From contig NZ_JAAXOX010000001.1 of the NCBI RefSeq assembly GCF_012396125.1, positions 186,001-250,000 on the forward strand: a stretch of 64,000 nt of DNA, in the 5' to 3' direction. Origin of the DNA: Cellulomonas denverensis (lineage in GTDB: Bacteria > Actinomycetota > Actinomycetes > Actinomycetales > Cellulomonadaceae). Of this stretch, positions 39,464 through 49,095 are shown piece by piece. A model generated the notes under the pieces. That model made no database searches, was not told where the DNA came from, and worked only from the letters and a program-made list of their open reading frames with translations. The number at the start of each line of letters is the position of its first letter. The first letter of the stretch is position 1. A program made the translations under genes and the position numbers.

Positions 39464-40743
39464 TCGTCGTCGACACCGCCCTGCACGAGCGGCAGACCGC
39501 CGGGCGTCCGGTCCGGGTGGCGCTGGTCGGTGCCGGGTTCATGGGCCGCGGGCTGGTGAACCAGATCGTGAACTCCACTCCCGGGATGGTGGTGACCGCG
39601 ATCGTGGCCCGCCGCCCGGAGCAGGGGGTGCGGGCATTCACCGAGGCGGGGCTGTCCGGGGTCCGGCACGTGGAGTCGCCGGCCGCGCTGGACCGGGCCG
39701 CCGCGGAAGGCGTCCCGGCGGTCACCCCCGATCACCGGGTGGCGGTGGCCGCCGATGCGGTGGACGTGGTGGTCGACGTGACCGGGGCGGTGGAGTACGG
39801 CGCCCGGGTGGCGCTGGACTGCTTCGAGTACGGCAAGCACCTGGTGCTGATGAATGCCGAGGTGGACGCCACCGTCGGGCCCGAGCTGGCGCGGCTGGCG
39901 GACAAGGCCGGGGTGGTCTACACCGGCTGCGACGGCGACCAGCCCGGAGTGCAGCTGAACCTGCACCGGTTCGTCACCGGCCTGGGGCTGACCCCGCTGG
40001 TCGCCGGGAACATCAAGGGCCTGCAGGACGAGTACCGCACCCCCACCACCCAGCGGGCGTTCGCCGAGCGCTGGGGGCAGGACCCGCACATGGTGACCTC
40101 CTTCGCCGACGGGACCAAGGTGTCGGTGGAGCAGGCGCTGGTCGCCAACGCCACCGGGATGACGGTGCATCGGCGCGGGATGCTCGGCCGCGACCACGAC
40201 GGGCACGTGGACGAGCTGACCGGCCGCTACGACCTGGACGAGCTGCGTGAACTGGGCGGCGCGGTGGACTACGTGGTCGGCGCCAAGCCCGGGCCCGGGG
40301 TGTTCATCCTGGCGGCGCACGACGACCCGAAGCAGCGGCACTACCTGGAGCTGTACAAGCTCGGCACCGGGCCGCTCTACTCGTTCTACCAGCCGTACCA
40401 CCTGTGCCACTTCGAGGTGCCGACCACCATCGCCCGGGCCGCGCTGCTCGGGGACGCCACCATCCGGCCGCTGGGCGCACCGCGGGTCGAGGTGGTCACC
40501 ACCGCCAAGACCGACCTGACCGCCGGCACCGTGCTGGACGCGCTGGGCGGGTACCACTACTACGGCCAGGCCGAGCGTGCGGACGTCACCCGGACCGAGC
40601 GGCTGTTGCCGGTGGGGGTGGCCGAGGGCTGCCGGCTGCGGCGGGACGTGCCACGGGACGCCACCCTGACCTACGACGACGTCGAACTGCCCGCCGGGCG
40701 GCTGGTGGACGAGCTGCGCGCGGACCAGGCGGCGTTGACATGA
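39460..40743 (+). CDS. NAD(P)-dependent oxidoreductase with C-terminal SAF domain
   Basis: The 427-residue protein has a Rossmann motif VRVALVGAGFMGRGLVNQIV near residue 17 and resembles homoserine-dehydrogenase-like oxidoreductases: DVVVDVTGAVEYGARVALDCFEYGKHLVLMNAEVDATVGP. The C-terminal part (LPVGVAEGCRLRRDVPRDATLTYDDVELP) looks like a SAF domain, as in sialic acid synthases. It begins with GTG overlapping the preceding stop. It is a recurrent partner of rfbF and RfbC-like genes, presumably in a branched or deoxy sugar pathway of unknown end product. Confidence 0.8.
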   Translation: MIVVDTALHERQTAGRPVRVALVGAGFMGRGLVNQIVNSTPGMVVTAIVARRPEQGVRAFTEAGLSGVRHVESPAALDRAAAEGVPAVTPDHRVAVAADAVDVVVDVTGAVEYGARVALDCFEYGKHLVLMNAEVDATVGPELARLADKAGVVYTGCDGDQPGVQLNLHRFVTGLGLTPLVAGNIKGLQDEYRTPTTQRAFAERWGQDPHMVTSFADGTKVSVEQALVANATGMTVHRRGMLGRDHDGHVDELTGRYDLDELRELGGAVDYVVGAKPGPGVFILAAHDDPKQRHYLELYKLGTGPLYSFYQPYHLCHFEVPTTIARAALLGDATIRPLGAPRVEVVTTAKTDLTAGTVLDALGGYHYYGQAERADVTRTERLLPVGVAEGCRLRRDVPRDATLTYDDVELPAGRLVDELRADQAALT

Positions 40744-41843
40744 CCGCGCTGTCGGCCCGGGCGCTCGCGTTCTACCTGCCCCAGTTCCACCCGGTGCCGG
40801 AGAACGACCAGTGGTGGGGCCCGGGCTTCACCGAGTGGACCAACACGGTCAAGGCCCGGCCGCTGTTCCGGGGGCACGACCAGCCGCACCTGCCGGCCGA
40901 CCTGGGGTTCTACGACCTCCGGGTGCCGGAGACCCGGCGGGCCCAGGGTGAGCTGGCCCGGGAGTACGGCATCGAGGCCTTCGTGTACTGGCACTACTGG
41001 TTCGGCCGCGGCCGGCGGATCCTGGAGCGGCCGTTCACCGAGGTGCTGACCAGCCGGGAACCCGCGATGGGCTTCGCGCTGGCCTGGGCGAACCAGACCT
41101 GGTCCGGCATCTGGCACGGCGCCGCCGACCGGGTGCTGCTGGAGCAGACCTACCCCGGCCCGGAGGACGACCTGGCGCACTTCGACGCGGTGCTGCCCGC
41201 GTTCCGGGACGAGCGCTACCTGCGGGTCGACGACCGGCCGGTGTTCTACGTCTTCCGCCCGGAGGAACTGCCGGACCCGGCGGCCTTCGTGGACCGCTGG
41301 CAGGCGATGGCGCGCGGGGCCGGGCTGCCCGGGCTGTACCTGGTGGCCGAGGTCTCCGACCTGCTGGGCGCCGGGCCGCGGTTCGTGGACGTGGACGCCG
41401 CCGGGTTCGATGCCGGGGCGTACATGCGGATCCCGGCCCGGCGCACCCGGCTGGACGTGCTGCGGATGCGGGCCGGCCGCAAGCTGCTGCGCCGCCCGGA
41501 GGTGTACCCGCACGCGCCGGACTTCGCCGGACTGCCGACCGGGATCAGCGAGCGCCTGCAACCGGTGGTGTACCCGAACTGGGACAACACCCCGCGGTCC
41601 GGGCGGCGCGGGCTGGCGGTGACCGGATCGACGCCGGAGGTGTTCGCCCGGCACGTGGAGCAGGCGGCCGCGACCCTCGCGCACCGGCCGCCCACCGAGC
41701 GGCTGCTGTGGGTGAAGTCCTGGAACGAGTGGGCCGAGGGCAACTACCTGGAGCCGGATCAGGTGCACGGGCACGCCTGGCTGTCCGCGCTGCGCTCCGG
41801 CCTGGCGGTCGGCCTCCCGGAGCTGGAGGTGAGCCGTGGCTGA
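40740..41843 (+). CDS. WbsX/GH99-like family protein
   Basis: The 367-residue protein opens with RALAFYLPQFHPVPENDQWWGPGFTEWTNTV, the signature of the WbsX family related to GH99 endo-mannosidases. Further conserved regions are EAFVYWHYWFGRGRRILERP and NQTWSGIWHG. Near the C-terminus are YPNWDNTPRSGRR and LWVKSWNEWAEGNYLEPD, which contain the usual carboxylates. No signal peptide is visible, so it probably acts in the cytosol, perhaps as a glycosyltransferase or glycosidase on the repeat unit. Its start overlaps the preceding stop by four bases. Confidence 0.85.
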   Translation: MTALSARALAFYLPQFHPVPENDQWWGPGFTEWTNTVKARPLFRGHDQPHLPADLGFYDLRVPETRRAQGELAREYGIEAFVYWHYWFGRGRRILERPFTEVLTSREPAMGFALAWANQTWSGIWHGAADRVLLEQTYPGPEDDLAHFDAVLPAFRDERYLRVDDRPVFYVFRPEELPDPAAFVDRWQAMARGAGLPGLYLVAEVSDLLGAGPRFVDVDAAGFDAGAYMRIPARRTRLDVLRMRAGRKLLRRPEVYPHAPDFAGLPTGISERLQPVVYPNWDNTPRSGRRGLAVTGSTPEVFARHVEQAAATLAHRPPTERLLWVKSWNEWAEGNYLEPDQVHGHAWLSALRSGLAVGLPELEVSRG

Positions 41844-42885
41844 CCGGCTCCGGATCGCGATGATCAGCTACTACCTGCCGTCCGGGTCGAAGATCGGGGT
41901 CGGCTTCCAGGTGCACGAGCTGGCCTCCGAGCTGGCCCGGCGCGGGCACACGGTGGACGTGTTCTCCGACTGCCCGCCGGTGCCGGGCGCACCCTACGGT
42001 CACCGGCACATCGCGATGTCCGGCAGCCTGCGCACGTTCCGGTTCGCCACCGCGCTGCGGCACCAGGACTTCAGCTCCTACGACGTGCTGCACGCGCACG
42101 GCGACGACTACTGGCTGTGGCGGCGCCGGGCCACCGCCCACCTGCGCACCGTGCACGGCAGCTGCTTCGAGGAGGCCCGGCACATCCGCGGCGCCAAGGA
42201 GCGGGTGCGGATGGGGCTGCTCGGGGTGTCCGAGGTGCTGGCCGCCCTGGTGGCGGACCGGGTGGTGGTGGTCTCGCCGCAGACCCGGCGCTGGGTGCCC
42301 CGGTCGCACGCCGTGGTGCCGAACGGGGTGGACACCGGGCGGTTCGAGCCCGGCGGAGCGCGCGCCGACCACCCGGTGATCCTGTTCGTCGGCACCTGGC
42401 ACGGCCGCAAGCGCGGGGCCGACCTGGCCGCCGCGTTCCGGGAGCGGGTCCGCCCGGCAGTGCCGGGGGCCGAGCTGTGGATGGTCAGCCGGGACGTGCC
42501 CGCGGGCGCCGACGGCGACGGCATCCGGGTGCTCGGCCGGCTGTCCGACGACGAGCTCGCCGACGCCTACCGCCGGGCCTGGGTGTTCTGCCTGCCGTCC
42601 AGCTACGAGGGCTTCGGCATCCCGTACGCCGAGGCGATGGCCTCCGGATTGCCGGTGGTGGCCACCCCCAATGTCGGTGCCCGCTATGTGTCCGACGACG
42701 GCCGGGCCGCGGTGCTGGCCGAGCTGCCCGATCTGGGTGCCGCCCTGACCGCCGTCCTGACCGACCCCGACCGCCGCGCCCGCCTGACCACCGCCGGCCT
42801 GGACCGGTCCCGTGAGTTCGCGCTGACCGCGGTCGCCGACGCCTACGAACGGCTCTACGCCGACGCCCTGGAGAACGCCTCATGA
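41836..42885 (+). CDS. Glycosyltransferase family 4
   Basis: The 349-residue GT-B enzyme starts with GTG, eight bases inside the preceding gene. It shows GSKIGVGFQVHELASELARRGHTVDVFSD at the N-terminus and VVPNGVDTGRF at the domain hinge. The donor site follows: LFVGTWHGRKRG, then CLPSSYEGFGIPYAEAMASGLPVVATPNVGA, which contains the EX7E motif. It adds a sugar of unknown identity to the repeating unit. Confidence 0.9.
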   Translation: MADRLRIAMISYYLPSGSKIGVGFQVHELASELARRGHTVDVFSDCPPVPGAPYGHRHIAMSGSLRTFRFATALRHQDFSSYDVLHAHGDDYWLWRRRATAHLRTVHGSCFEEARHIRGAKERVRMGLLGVSEVLAALVADRVVVVSPQTRRWVPRSHAVVPNGVDTGRFEPGGARADHPVILFVGTWHGRKRGADLAAAFRERVRPAVPGAELWMVSRDVPAGADGDGIRVLGRLSDDELADAYRRAWVFCLPSSYEGFGIPYAEAMASGLPVVATPNVGARYVSDDGRAAVLAELPDLGAALTAVLTDPDRRARLTTAGLDRSREFALTAVADAYERLYADALENAS

Positions 42886-44099
42886 CGGCCATCACCGCAC
42901 CCGCCATCCGCGCCACGGGGGTGAGCAAGCACTACCGGATCGCCACCCACGACGATCAGCCCGCCACCGCCGCGGAGGCGGTGCTGCGCCGGGTCCGGCA
43001 CCCGCTCACCCGCACCCAGTACGAGGAGTTCCGGGCGCTGGACGGCCTGGACTTCGACATCCCGTGGGGGTCCGCGGTCGGCATCCTGGGCCGCAACGGC
43101 GCCGGGAAGTCCACCCTGCTCAAACTGCTCACCCGGGTCGCGGCGCCCACCCGCGGCCGGATCGAGCTGGGCGGCCGGGTCGGATCGCTGCTGGAGGTCG
43201 GCACCGGCTTCCACCCGGAGCTGACCGGCCGGGAGAACGTCTACCTCAACGGCACCCTGCTCGGGATGCGCAAGTCGGAGATCCAGCGCCGCTTCGACGA
43301 GATCGTGGCGTTCTCCGGGGTGGAGAAGTTCCTGGACACCCCGGTCAAGCGCTACTCCTCCGGGATGTACGTCCGGCTGGCGTTCGCGGTGGCCGCGCAC
43401 CTGGACACCGAGATCCTGGCCATCGACGAGGTGCTGGCGGTCGGCGACGCCGAGTTCCAGGCCAAGTGCATCGAGCGGATGCGGGCGGTGGCCGCCGAGG
43501 GCCGGACGGTGCTCTACGTCTCGCACCAGATCCAGACCGTCAAGGCGCTGTGCAGCACGGCGCTCTACCTGGAGCACGGCAAGCTGATGCACCACGGCCC
43601 GGTGGACGAGGCGATCGAGCTCTACCAGACCAGCCGGGACCGGGCCGCGCTCAGCCAGACCGACATCGACCGCCGGCCGGGCACCGGGGAACTGCGGATC
43701 ACCTCGGTGGAAATCTCCTCCCCGCTCTACCGCACCGTCGAACCCAAGACGATCGAGTTCACCGTGTCCTCCAACCAGGACTACGTGGGCAAGTACTTCG
43801 TCTCCGCGCACATCAACGACCGGGACGGGGCGACGATCCTGCAGTGCGACTCCCGGGTCACCGGGCTGTGGCTGGACCCGGGCACCGAGCAGAAGATCGC
43901 GCTCACCATCAAGGAGCCCTGGCTCAAGCCCGGGGAGTACTCGGTGGACCTGTTCGTGTGCAGCTCCGGGGTCCTGGACTCGTTCGAGGGCGCGGGCCGG
44001 TTCGAGATCCACCCGGTGCTGCCCTACCCGCAGGCAGTCTCCGACGAGGGGCTGGACGCCGGCCTGGTGCTCGCCGACTTCGACTACGAGAGGCGGTGA
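42882..44099 (+). CDS. wzt: Wzt-type polysaccharide ABC transporter ATP-binding protein
   Basis: The 405-residue ATPase has Walker A GRNGAGKST at residues 70-78, signature YSSGMYVRLAFAVAAH, and Walker B LAIDEVLAVGD. The C-terminal extension (about 265-400) is Wzt_C-like: VEISSPLYRTVEPKTIEFTV, FVSAHINDRDG, GEYSVDLFVCSSGVLDSFEG. In Wzt proteins this domain binds the modified end of the polysaccharide and gives export specificity. The start overlaps the GT4 stop by four bases and the GTG of the permease follows inside its stop. Confidence 0.92.
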   Translation: MTAITAPAIRATGVSKHYRIATHDDQPATAAEAVLRRVRHPLTRTQYEEFRALDGLDFDIPWGSAVGILGRNGAGKSTLLKLLTRVAAPTRGRIELGGRVGSLLEVGTGFHPELTGRENVYLNGTLLGMRKSEIQRRFDEIVAFSGVEKFLDTPVKRYSSGMYVRLAFAVAAHLDTEILAIDEVLAVGDAEFQAKCIERMRAVAAEGRTVLYVSHQIQTVKALCSTALYLEHGKLMHHGPVDEAIELYQTSRDRAALSQTDIDRRPGTGELRITSVEISSPLYRTVEPKTIEFTVSSNQDYVGKYFVSAHINDRDGATILQCDSRVTGLWLDPGTEQKIALTIKEPWLKPGEYSVDLFVCSSGVLDSFEGAGRFEIHPVLPYPQAVSDEGLDAGLVLADFDYERR

Positions 44100-44929
44100 G
44101 GGCGGTGGCCGCTCGCACGATCGTCATCACACCCCCCGGCCGGCTCCCGCTGCCCGGCTGGCGCGAACTGTGGGAGGCCCGGGAGGTCTTCACCCGGTTC
44201 GGCATCCGCGACCTCAAGCTGCGCTACCGGCAGACCGCGCTCGGCGTGATCTGGGTGGTGCTGCAACCGCTGCTCAGCGCGGGCATCTTCTCGATCGTGT
44301 TCGGGCAGATCGCCGACCTGTCCAGCGACGGCGTGCCGTACTTCGTGTTCTCCTTCGCCGGGATGCTGGCCTGGACGCTGTTCAACGGCATCGTCACCCG
44401 GGCCGCGCCCTCGCTGGTGAACAACCAGGCGCTGGTGTCCAAGGTGTTCTTCCCCAGGATGCTGGTGCCGCTGTCCGCGGTGCTCAGCGTGCTGGTCGAC
44501 TTCCTGGTGGCGGCGGCGCTGATGGTGGTGCTGCTGATCGCCTACGGGATCAACCCGGGCTGGGCGGTGCTGGCGCTGCCGGGCTGGATCCTGCTGGTGA
44601 TCCTGCTCGGCTCCGGGATCGGGCTGCTGTGTTCGGCGCTGATGGTGCAGTTCCGGGACGTGGCCTACGTGGTGCCGTTCGCGATGCAGACCCTGCTGTA
44701 CGCCTCGCCGCTGGCCTACTCGCTCAGCGCGGTCGGGGACAACATCCGCTGGCTGTTCGACCTCAACCCGCTGACCTGGATCCTGGAGGGCTTCCGCTGG
44801 TCGCTGCTCGGCCTGGCCCAGCCCGCCGCCTGGCAGCTGGTCGCGGCGGTGGCGGTGTCGGTCGGGGTGTTCGTCGCCGGGGCGCTGGTGTTCTCGAAGA
44901 TGGAACGCGGCTTCGCGGATGTGATCTGA
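44096..44929 (+). CDS. wzm: Wzm-type polysaccharide ABC transporter permease
   Basis: The 277-residue ABC-2 permease has the typical start FTRFGIRDLKLRYRQTALGVIWVVLQPLLSAGIFSIVFG. About six membrane helices include VLSVLVDFLVAAALMVVLLIA and ILLVILLGSGIGLLCSALMV; the conserved PLTWILEGFRWSLL lies near the C-terminus. The GTG at 44096 overlaps the wzt stop by four bases; a GTG nine bases later is possible. With wzt it makes a complete exporter for a polysaccharide assembled in the cytosol. Confidence 0.92.
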   Translation: MRAVAARTIVITPPGRLPLPGWRELWEAREVFTRFGIRDLKLRYRQTALGVIWVVLQPLLSAGIFSIVFGQIADLSSDGVPYFVFSFAGMLAWTLFNGIVTRAAPSLVNNQALVSKVFFPRMLVPLSAVLSVLVDFLVAAALMVVLLIAYGINPGWAVLALPGWILLVILLGSGIGLLCSALMVQFRDVAYVVPFAMQTLLYASPLAYSLSAVGDNIRWLFDLNPLTWILEGFRWSLLGLAQPAAWQLVAAVAVSVGVFVAGALVFSKMERGFADVI

Positions 44930-44932
44930 GCG

Positions 44933-47900
44933 ATGGCGGACGACCCGGCCGTGCACCCGGTCCGGCCGACGCGGCGACCGACCCGCTGGGGTGCGGTCGC
45001 CGGGTCGGTCGCGCTGGTCGCCGTGCTGCTGGTCGGCACCGGCGTGGTGGCCTGGCGGGGGCTGGGCGGTCCGGGCGAGGGGGCCGCGGCGGCGGAGCCG
45101 GAGTCCGCCGGGGAGTTCGGGGCCGCGGTGTGCGGCGTGGCCGACCCGGACCGCTACGCCGCGCTGGCGGCCGATGCCCCGGTGGCGCAGGTCGACACGG
45201 TGGTGGCCGAGCTGGACGATCAGGTGCCGAGCGCGCTGGCGGCGGCGGGGGCCTACCTGGCCGCGCTGAGCGAGGGCGTGGTGTCCCGCTGGACCGAGGA
45301 CGGCGATCCGCTCGACCCGGCACGGGTGGGGGACGCCGGCAGCTTCGCCCTGAACGCCGACGGCACCGTGCTGGCCGCCACCGGCCCCGGCACCGTCGGC
45401 GGGTGGCCGCTGGACGCCGCGGAACCGGCCACCGAGTGGGACCTGTCCGGCCTGGACCGGGGCGAGGTGGCCGCGGTGATCGGCTGGTCCGCGGGCACCG
45501 ACGCCTGGGCGGCAGTCGCCTTCACCGGGTCGCCCGAGCTGGCCCTGCTACGGCCGGACGGCGAGGTCGACCCGGACGGCCCGCGGATCGAGGTCGGCTG
45601 GTATCCCCGGTTCTTCCCGCTGGACGACGGCGGGCTGGTGGTGATGAGCGACGCCGACGAGCAGTCCAGCTCGATCACCCTGACCCGGTACGCCGCGGAC
45701 GGCACCCCCGGACTGGCGATCACCGGACCGCTGACCACCGGATCCACCAACGGCCGCGCCGCCGCCCTGGATCACCCGACCGGGGTGGTCACCGCGCCGG
45801 ACGGCGGGCTGCTGCTGGCCGGGCCGACCTGGCGGCTGCTGGAGGTCGGACCGGACGGGGTGTGGCGCCGGATCGCGCTGTCCGGGCAGGGGCAGGGCTC
45901 GGCTTTCACCTTCGCCGATCTGACCCCGATGGTCCGCGACGGCTCCGGCACCCTGTTCGTCTCCCCCACCGAGGACGGCCTGAGCCTGAACCGGGTGACC
46001 ACCGACCAGCTCGACCTGCTGCTGGACGCGCCGGTCACCTGGGACCTGAACCACGCCGCGACGATGGACACCCTGGGCTTCGGCCTGGGACTGAGCAGCA
46101 CCGCGACCGACGACTACGTCCCGGCCGGCCAGGACCCGGTGGTGACCTTCGACGTCGACCCGGCCTGGGGGCGACTCTCCGGCGACTACCTGCTGCGCTA
46201 CCGGGTGACCGGCGACCCGACCCAGCCGGTCACGCCGACCGAGGGCACCCTGGACCTGCCGCCCGGCGGCGGCTCGGTCCCGCTGGACCTGCCCGCCGCC
46301 GCCCCGGGCCCGTACGAGGTACACGCCGAGCTGGTCGAGGCCGGCACCGGCACCGTCCGCACCGCCACCTGCCTGCGCTACACGATCGGCGCGCCCGGGG
46401 CGACCCTGGACCCGGCCGGGCTGGCCGACGGTGCCGACTGGGGCGGTGCGGGGCCGCTGCGCGGAGTGCAGCTGGCCGCCGAGCTCGGGATCGGCAGCCA
46501 CCGGGTGCAGCTCGACGTCGGCGCCCTGGTCCCCGACCCGGCGGCCCCCGCGAGCGCGACCGGCCTGGACCTGGGCGCGCTGCCCGGCGCGGAGGAGGAC
46601 GACCCCACCGCCGGGCTGTCCGCCGCGGCCGCCCTGGCCGCGCGCACCGGGGTGCAGCTCTACGTCCAGGTCGGGCAGGGCGGGGAGGCGGAACACGCGG
46701 CGGTGGCCGCCGGGACCTGGGGCGACTGGGTCCGGGTGATCGTGCAGGAGCTGCGCCGGGCCGCCCCGGAGCTGCACCTGTGGGCGCCGTGGAACGAGCC
46801 GAACAACACCGGCTTCGGCGACGGCGGCGACTACGTGCAGCAGGTGCTGACGCCGTTCGCCGCCGGGGTGCGCGCCGCCGACCCGGACGGCCGGGTGATC
46901 GGCGGCAACGCGCTGAACGTGGTGGTCGACTGGTACCGGCAGCTGATCGAGGCCGGCGGCTGCGCGCAGCTGGACGTGATCGGCATCCACCCCTACACCG
47001 GCTTCAACCGGTCCTGGCAGGAGGAGGGCGCGGACGGGCCGATCGGGCAGGTCACCGAGCTGCGCGCGGCCCTGGACGCCGAGCCGGCCTGCGCCCGGAC
47101 CGAGATCTGGGACACCGAGTCCGGCTGGTGGTCGGACGGCCCGGCGAACCACTGGCAACAGGCACAGGACGTCGCCCGGACCCGGCTGTTGATGACCACC
47201 CTGGGCGTGACGGAGTGGACCTACTTCTTCAGCGAGGGCGGCTGGGGCGAGGGCGGGTTCTCCTGGTCGCTGATCCAGGTCGGCAGCTTCGTGAAGCCCG
47301 GGGCGCTGGCGATGGCCACCGTCGACACCGTGCTGGCCGGGCGGGGCAGCCCCACGGTGGTGGACACCGGCGACGGGGCGGTCACGGCACTGGCCTTCCC
47401 GGCGGCGACCGGCGCGGCCCCCACCGCCCGGCAGCCCGGGCCGGACCCGCGCCGGGACCAGCCCGCCCTGGCGGTGTGGACCGCGGACGCGAGCACCACC
47501 CTCACCCTCACCGCCGACCACCCCACCACGGTCACGGTCACCGACCTGTACGGCGGGACCCGCACCCTGACCACCGACCAGTCCGGGGTGTCGTTCCCGG
47601 TGACCGGTGCGCCGCAGTACCTGACCGCCGACGCCGCCCTGTCGGTGACCGCCGAGCGACCGCTGCTGCCCGGCACGAACCTGCTGGCCGGGGGCACGGT
47701 CACCGCCTCCTCGGGCGGCGACCCGGCGGTGCTGGTCACGGCGGCCGGTGCCGAGGCCGACCCGTGGCAGGCCGGGGCCCGCACGGCCGATGGCCCGGAC
47801 GTCGAACCCTGGGTCCGGGTCGACCTGGACCGGCCCACCGAGCTGAGCCGGGTCACCGTCACCTCGGCCGGGATCCGGTGCTGCACCGCCGGGGTCCGGT

Positions 47901-48169
47901 CCTACACGGTCGAGGTGCTCGGCACCGACGAGCAGTGGCGGGAGGTGGGTGCGGTGACCGGGGCGTTCGGCGACCGCACCACCGCGGTCGACTTCGAGCC
48001 GGTGACCGCCACCGCGATCCGGATCCGGGTGCCCGCCACCACCTCCCGCGGCGTGCGGATCCCCGACCTGAACTACTCCGGCCAGTACGGCGGCCTGCTG
48101 CCCGCCTGGGAGCCGGTCGCCGCCGAACCGACCTGGCCGTTGTCCCTGCAACGGCTGTCCGCCTCATGA
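44933..48169 (+). CDS. Membrane-anchored glycoside hydrolase with C-terminal F5/8-type domain
   Basis: The 1078-residue protein has an Arg-rich N-terminus, one membrane anchor (residues 22-42, WGAVAGSVALVAVLLVGTGVVAW) and an extracellular body. Residues about 45-490 show beta-propeller-like repeats. A TIM-barrel domain follows with WAPWNEPNNTGFG (acid/base Glu near 622) and EIWDTESGWW (nucleophile Glu near 729), the two-Glu pattern of clan GH-A hydrolases. The C-terminal 130 residues (GGTVTASSGGDPAVLV..., WVRVDLDRPTELSRVTV) resemble a discoidin/F5-8 carbohydrate-binding domain. It lies directly after wzm, which points to trimming or release of the exported polymer. Confidence 0.8.
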   Translation: MADDPAVHPVRPTRRPTRWGAVAGSVALVAVLLVGTGVVAWRGLGGPGEGAAAAEPESAGEFGAAVCGVADPDRYAALAADAPVAQVDTVVAELDDQVPSALAAAGAYLAALSEGVVSRWTEDGDPLDPARVGDAGSFALNADGTVLAATGPGTVGGWPLDAAEPATEWDLSGLDRGEVAAVIGWSAGTDAWAAVAFTGSPELALLRPDGEVDPDGPRIEVGWYPRFFPLDDGGLVVMSDADEQSSSITLTRYAADGTPGLAITGPLTTGSTNGRAAALDHPTGVVTAPDGGLLLAGPTWRLLEVGPDGVWRRIALSGQGQGSAFTFADLTPMVRDGSGTLFVSPTEDGLSLNRVTTDQLDLLLDAPVTWDLNHAATMDTLGFGLGLSSTATDDYVPAGQDPVVTFDVDPAWGRLSGDYLLRYRVTGDPTQPVTPTEGTLDLPPGGGSVPLDLPAAAPGPYEVHAELVEAGTGTVRTATCLRYTIGAPGATLDPAGLADGADWGGAGPLRGVQLAAELGIGSHRVQLDVGALVPDPAAPASATGLDLGALPGAEEDDPTAGLSAAAALAARTGVQLYVQVGQGGEAEHAAVAAGTWGDWVRVIVQELRRAAPELHLWAPWNEPNNTGFGDGGDYVQQVLTPFAAGVRAADPDGRVIGGNALNVVVDWYRQLIEAGGCAQLDVIGIHPYTGFNRSWQEEGADGPIGQVTELRAALDAEPACARTEIWDTESGWWSDGPANHWQQAQDVARTRLLMTTLGVTEWTYFFSEGGWGEGGFSWSLIQVGSFVKPGALAMATVDTVLAGRGSPTVVDTGDGAVTALAFPAATGAAPTARQPGPDPRRDQPALAVWTADASTTLTLTADHPTTVTVTDLYGGTRTLTTDQSGVSFPVTGAPQYLTADAALSVTAERPLLPGTNLLAGGTVTASSGGDPAVLVTAAGAEADPWQAGARTADGPDVEPWVRVDLDRPTELSRVTVTSAGIRCCTAGVRSYTVEVLGTDEQWREVGAVTGAFGDRTTAVDFEPVTATAIRIRVPATTSRGVRIPDLNYSGQYGGLLPAWEPVAAEPTWPLSLQRLSAS

Positions 48170-48195
48170 ACCGCCCGACCGGAAGGACACCGACG

Positions 48196-49095
48196 ATGAC
48201 CCCTCGCGCCACCGTGGGCATCCCCGTCTACAACGGCGAGACCTACCTGCCCGCCGCCCTGGCCTCGGTGCGCGAGCAGGACGAGCTGGAGATCGAGATC
48301 GTCATCTCGGACAACGCCTCCACCGACGGCACCGAGGAGATCTGCCGGGCCGCCGCCGCCGAGGACCCGCGGATCCGGTACTACCGGCAGGAGGTGAACC
48401 GGGGCGGGGCGTGGAACTTCAACCACCTGGTCGAACTCGCCCGGGCCCCGTACTTCACCTGGGCGGCGGCCGACGACATCCACCGGCCCGCGTTCGTCCG
48501 GCGCTGCCTGGAGGTGTTCGCCGACTCCGACCCGGCCACCGTGCTGGTCTACCCGCGCACCCGGATCATCGACGCCGAGGGCCGGATCACCGAGGACCTG
48601 AACGACACCGACCTGGCCTGCGACGAGCCCACCGCACACCAGCGGATGGCGCACTTCCTGCGGGCCCAGGCGGCGCACCTGTTCTACGGCCTGCACCGGA
48701 CCGAGGTGCTGCGCAGCACCCGGGGCATCCGGCCGGTGGTCGGCAACGACCTGGTCCTGCTGGCCGAGCTCGCCTGCCGCGGGCCGTTCGCGCTGGTGCC
48801 CGAGCAACTGTTCTGGCAGCGCCGGCACGCCGCCCAGTTCTCCGCGCAGGGCCAGGCCCAGGTCGCCTGGCACGCCCCCGGCGCCTCGGTGCGGTTCGCC
48901 TTCCCGCACACCCGGGTGACGGTCGAGTTGCTGCGTGGGGTGGCGAGCTCCGGTCTGCCGGCCGGGGAGCTGGTGCGGTCGCTGGCCACGGTGCCCACCG
49001 CCTGGACGCTGCCCCGGTGGCGCGGCCCGGCGGCAGACGTGTGGGCGGCGCTCGGCCTGCAGCCCCGGCACCTGCGCGCGGCGGCCCGGTCATGA
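48196..49095 (+). CDS. Glycosyltransferase family 2
   Basis: The 299-residue enzyme has ATVGIPVYNGETYLPAALASV, VISDNASTDGTEEICRAAA, the conserved NRGGAWNFNHLVELARAPYFTWAAADDIHRP and LLAELACRGPFALVPEQLFWQR. The ADD triad corresponds to the DXD metal site. The ATG at 48196 has GGAAGGA eight bases upstream and is preferred to an ATG at 48166 that overlaps the previous stop. It is part of the coupled glycosyltransferase series. Confidence 0.88.
   Translation: MTPRATVGIPVYNGETYLPAALASVREQDELEIEIVISDNASTDGTEEICRAAAAEDPRIRYYRQEVNRGGAWNFNHLVELARAPYFTWAAADDIHRPAFVRRCLEVFADSDPATVLVYPRTRIIDAEGRITEDLNDTDLACDEPTAHQRMAHFLRAQAAHLFYGLHRTEVLRSTRGIRPVVGNDLVLLAELACRGPFALVPEQLFWQRRHAAQFSAQGQAQVAWHAPGASVRFAFPHTRVTVELLRGVASSGLPAGELVRSLATVPTAWTLPRWRGPAADVWAALGLQPRHLRAAARS

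Noticed and set aside
44170..48195. Long rightward frame that joins the exporter region to the 48.2-kb glycosyltransferase
   Set aside because: The part before 48196 is an Arg/Gly-rich shadow of wzm and the hydrolase. The real protein starts at 48196 with a good ribosome site.
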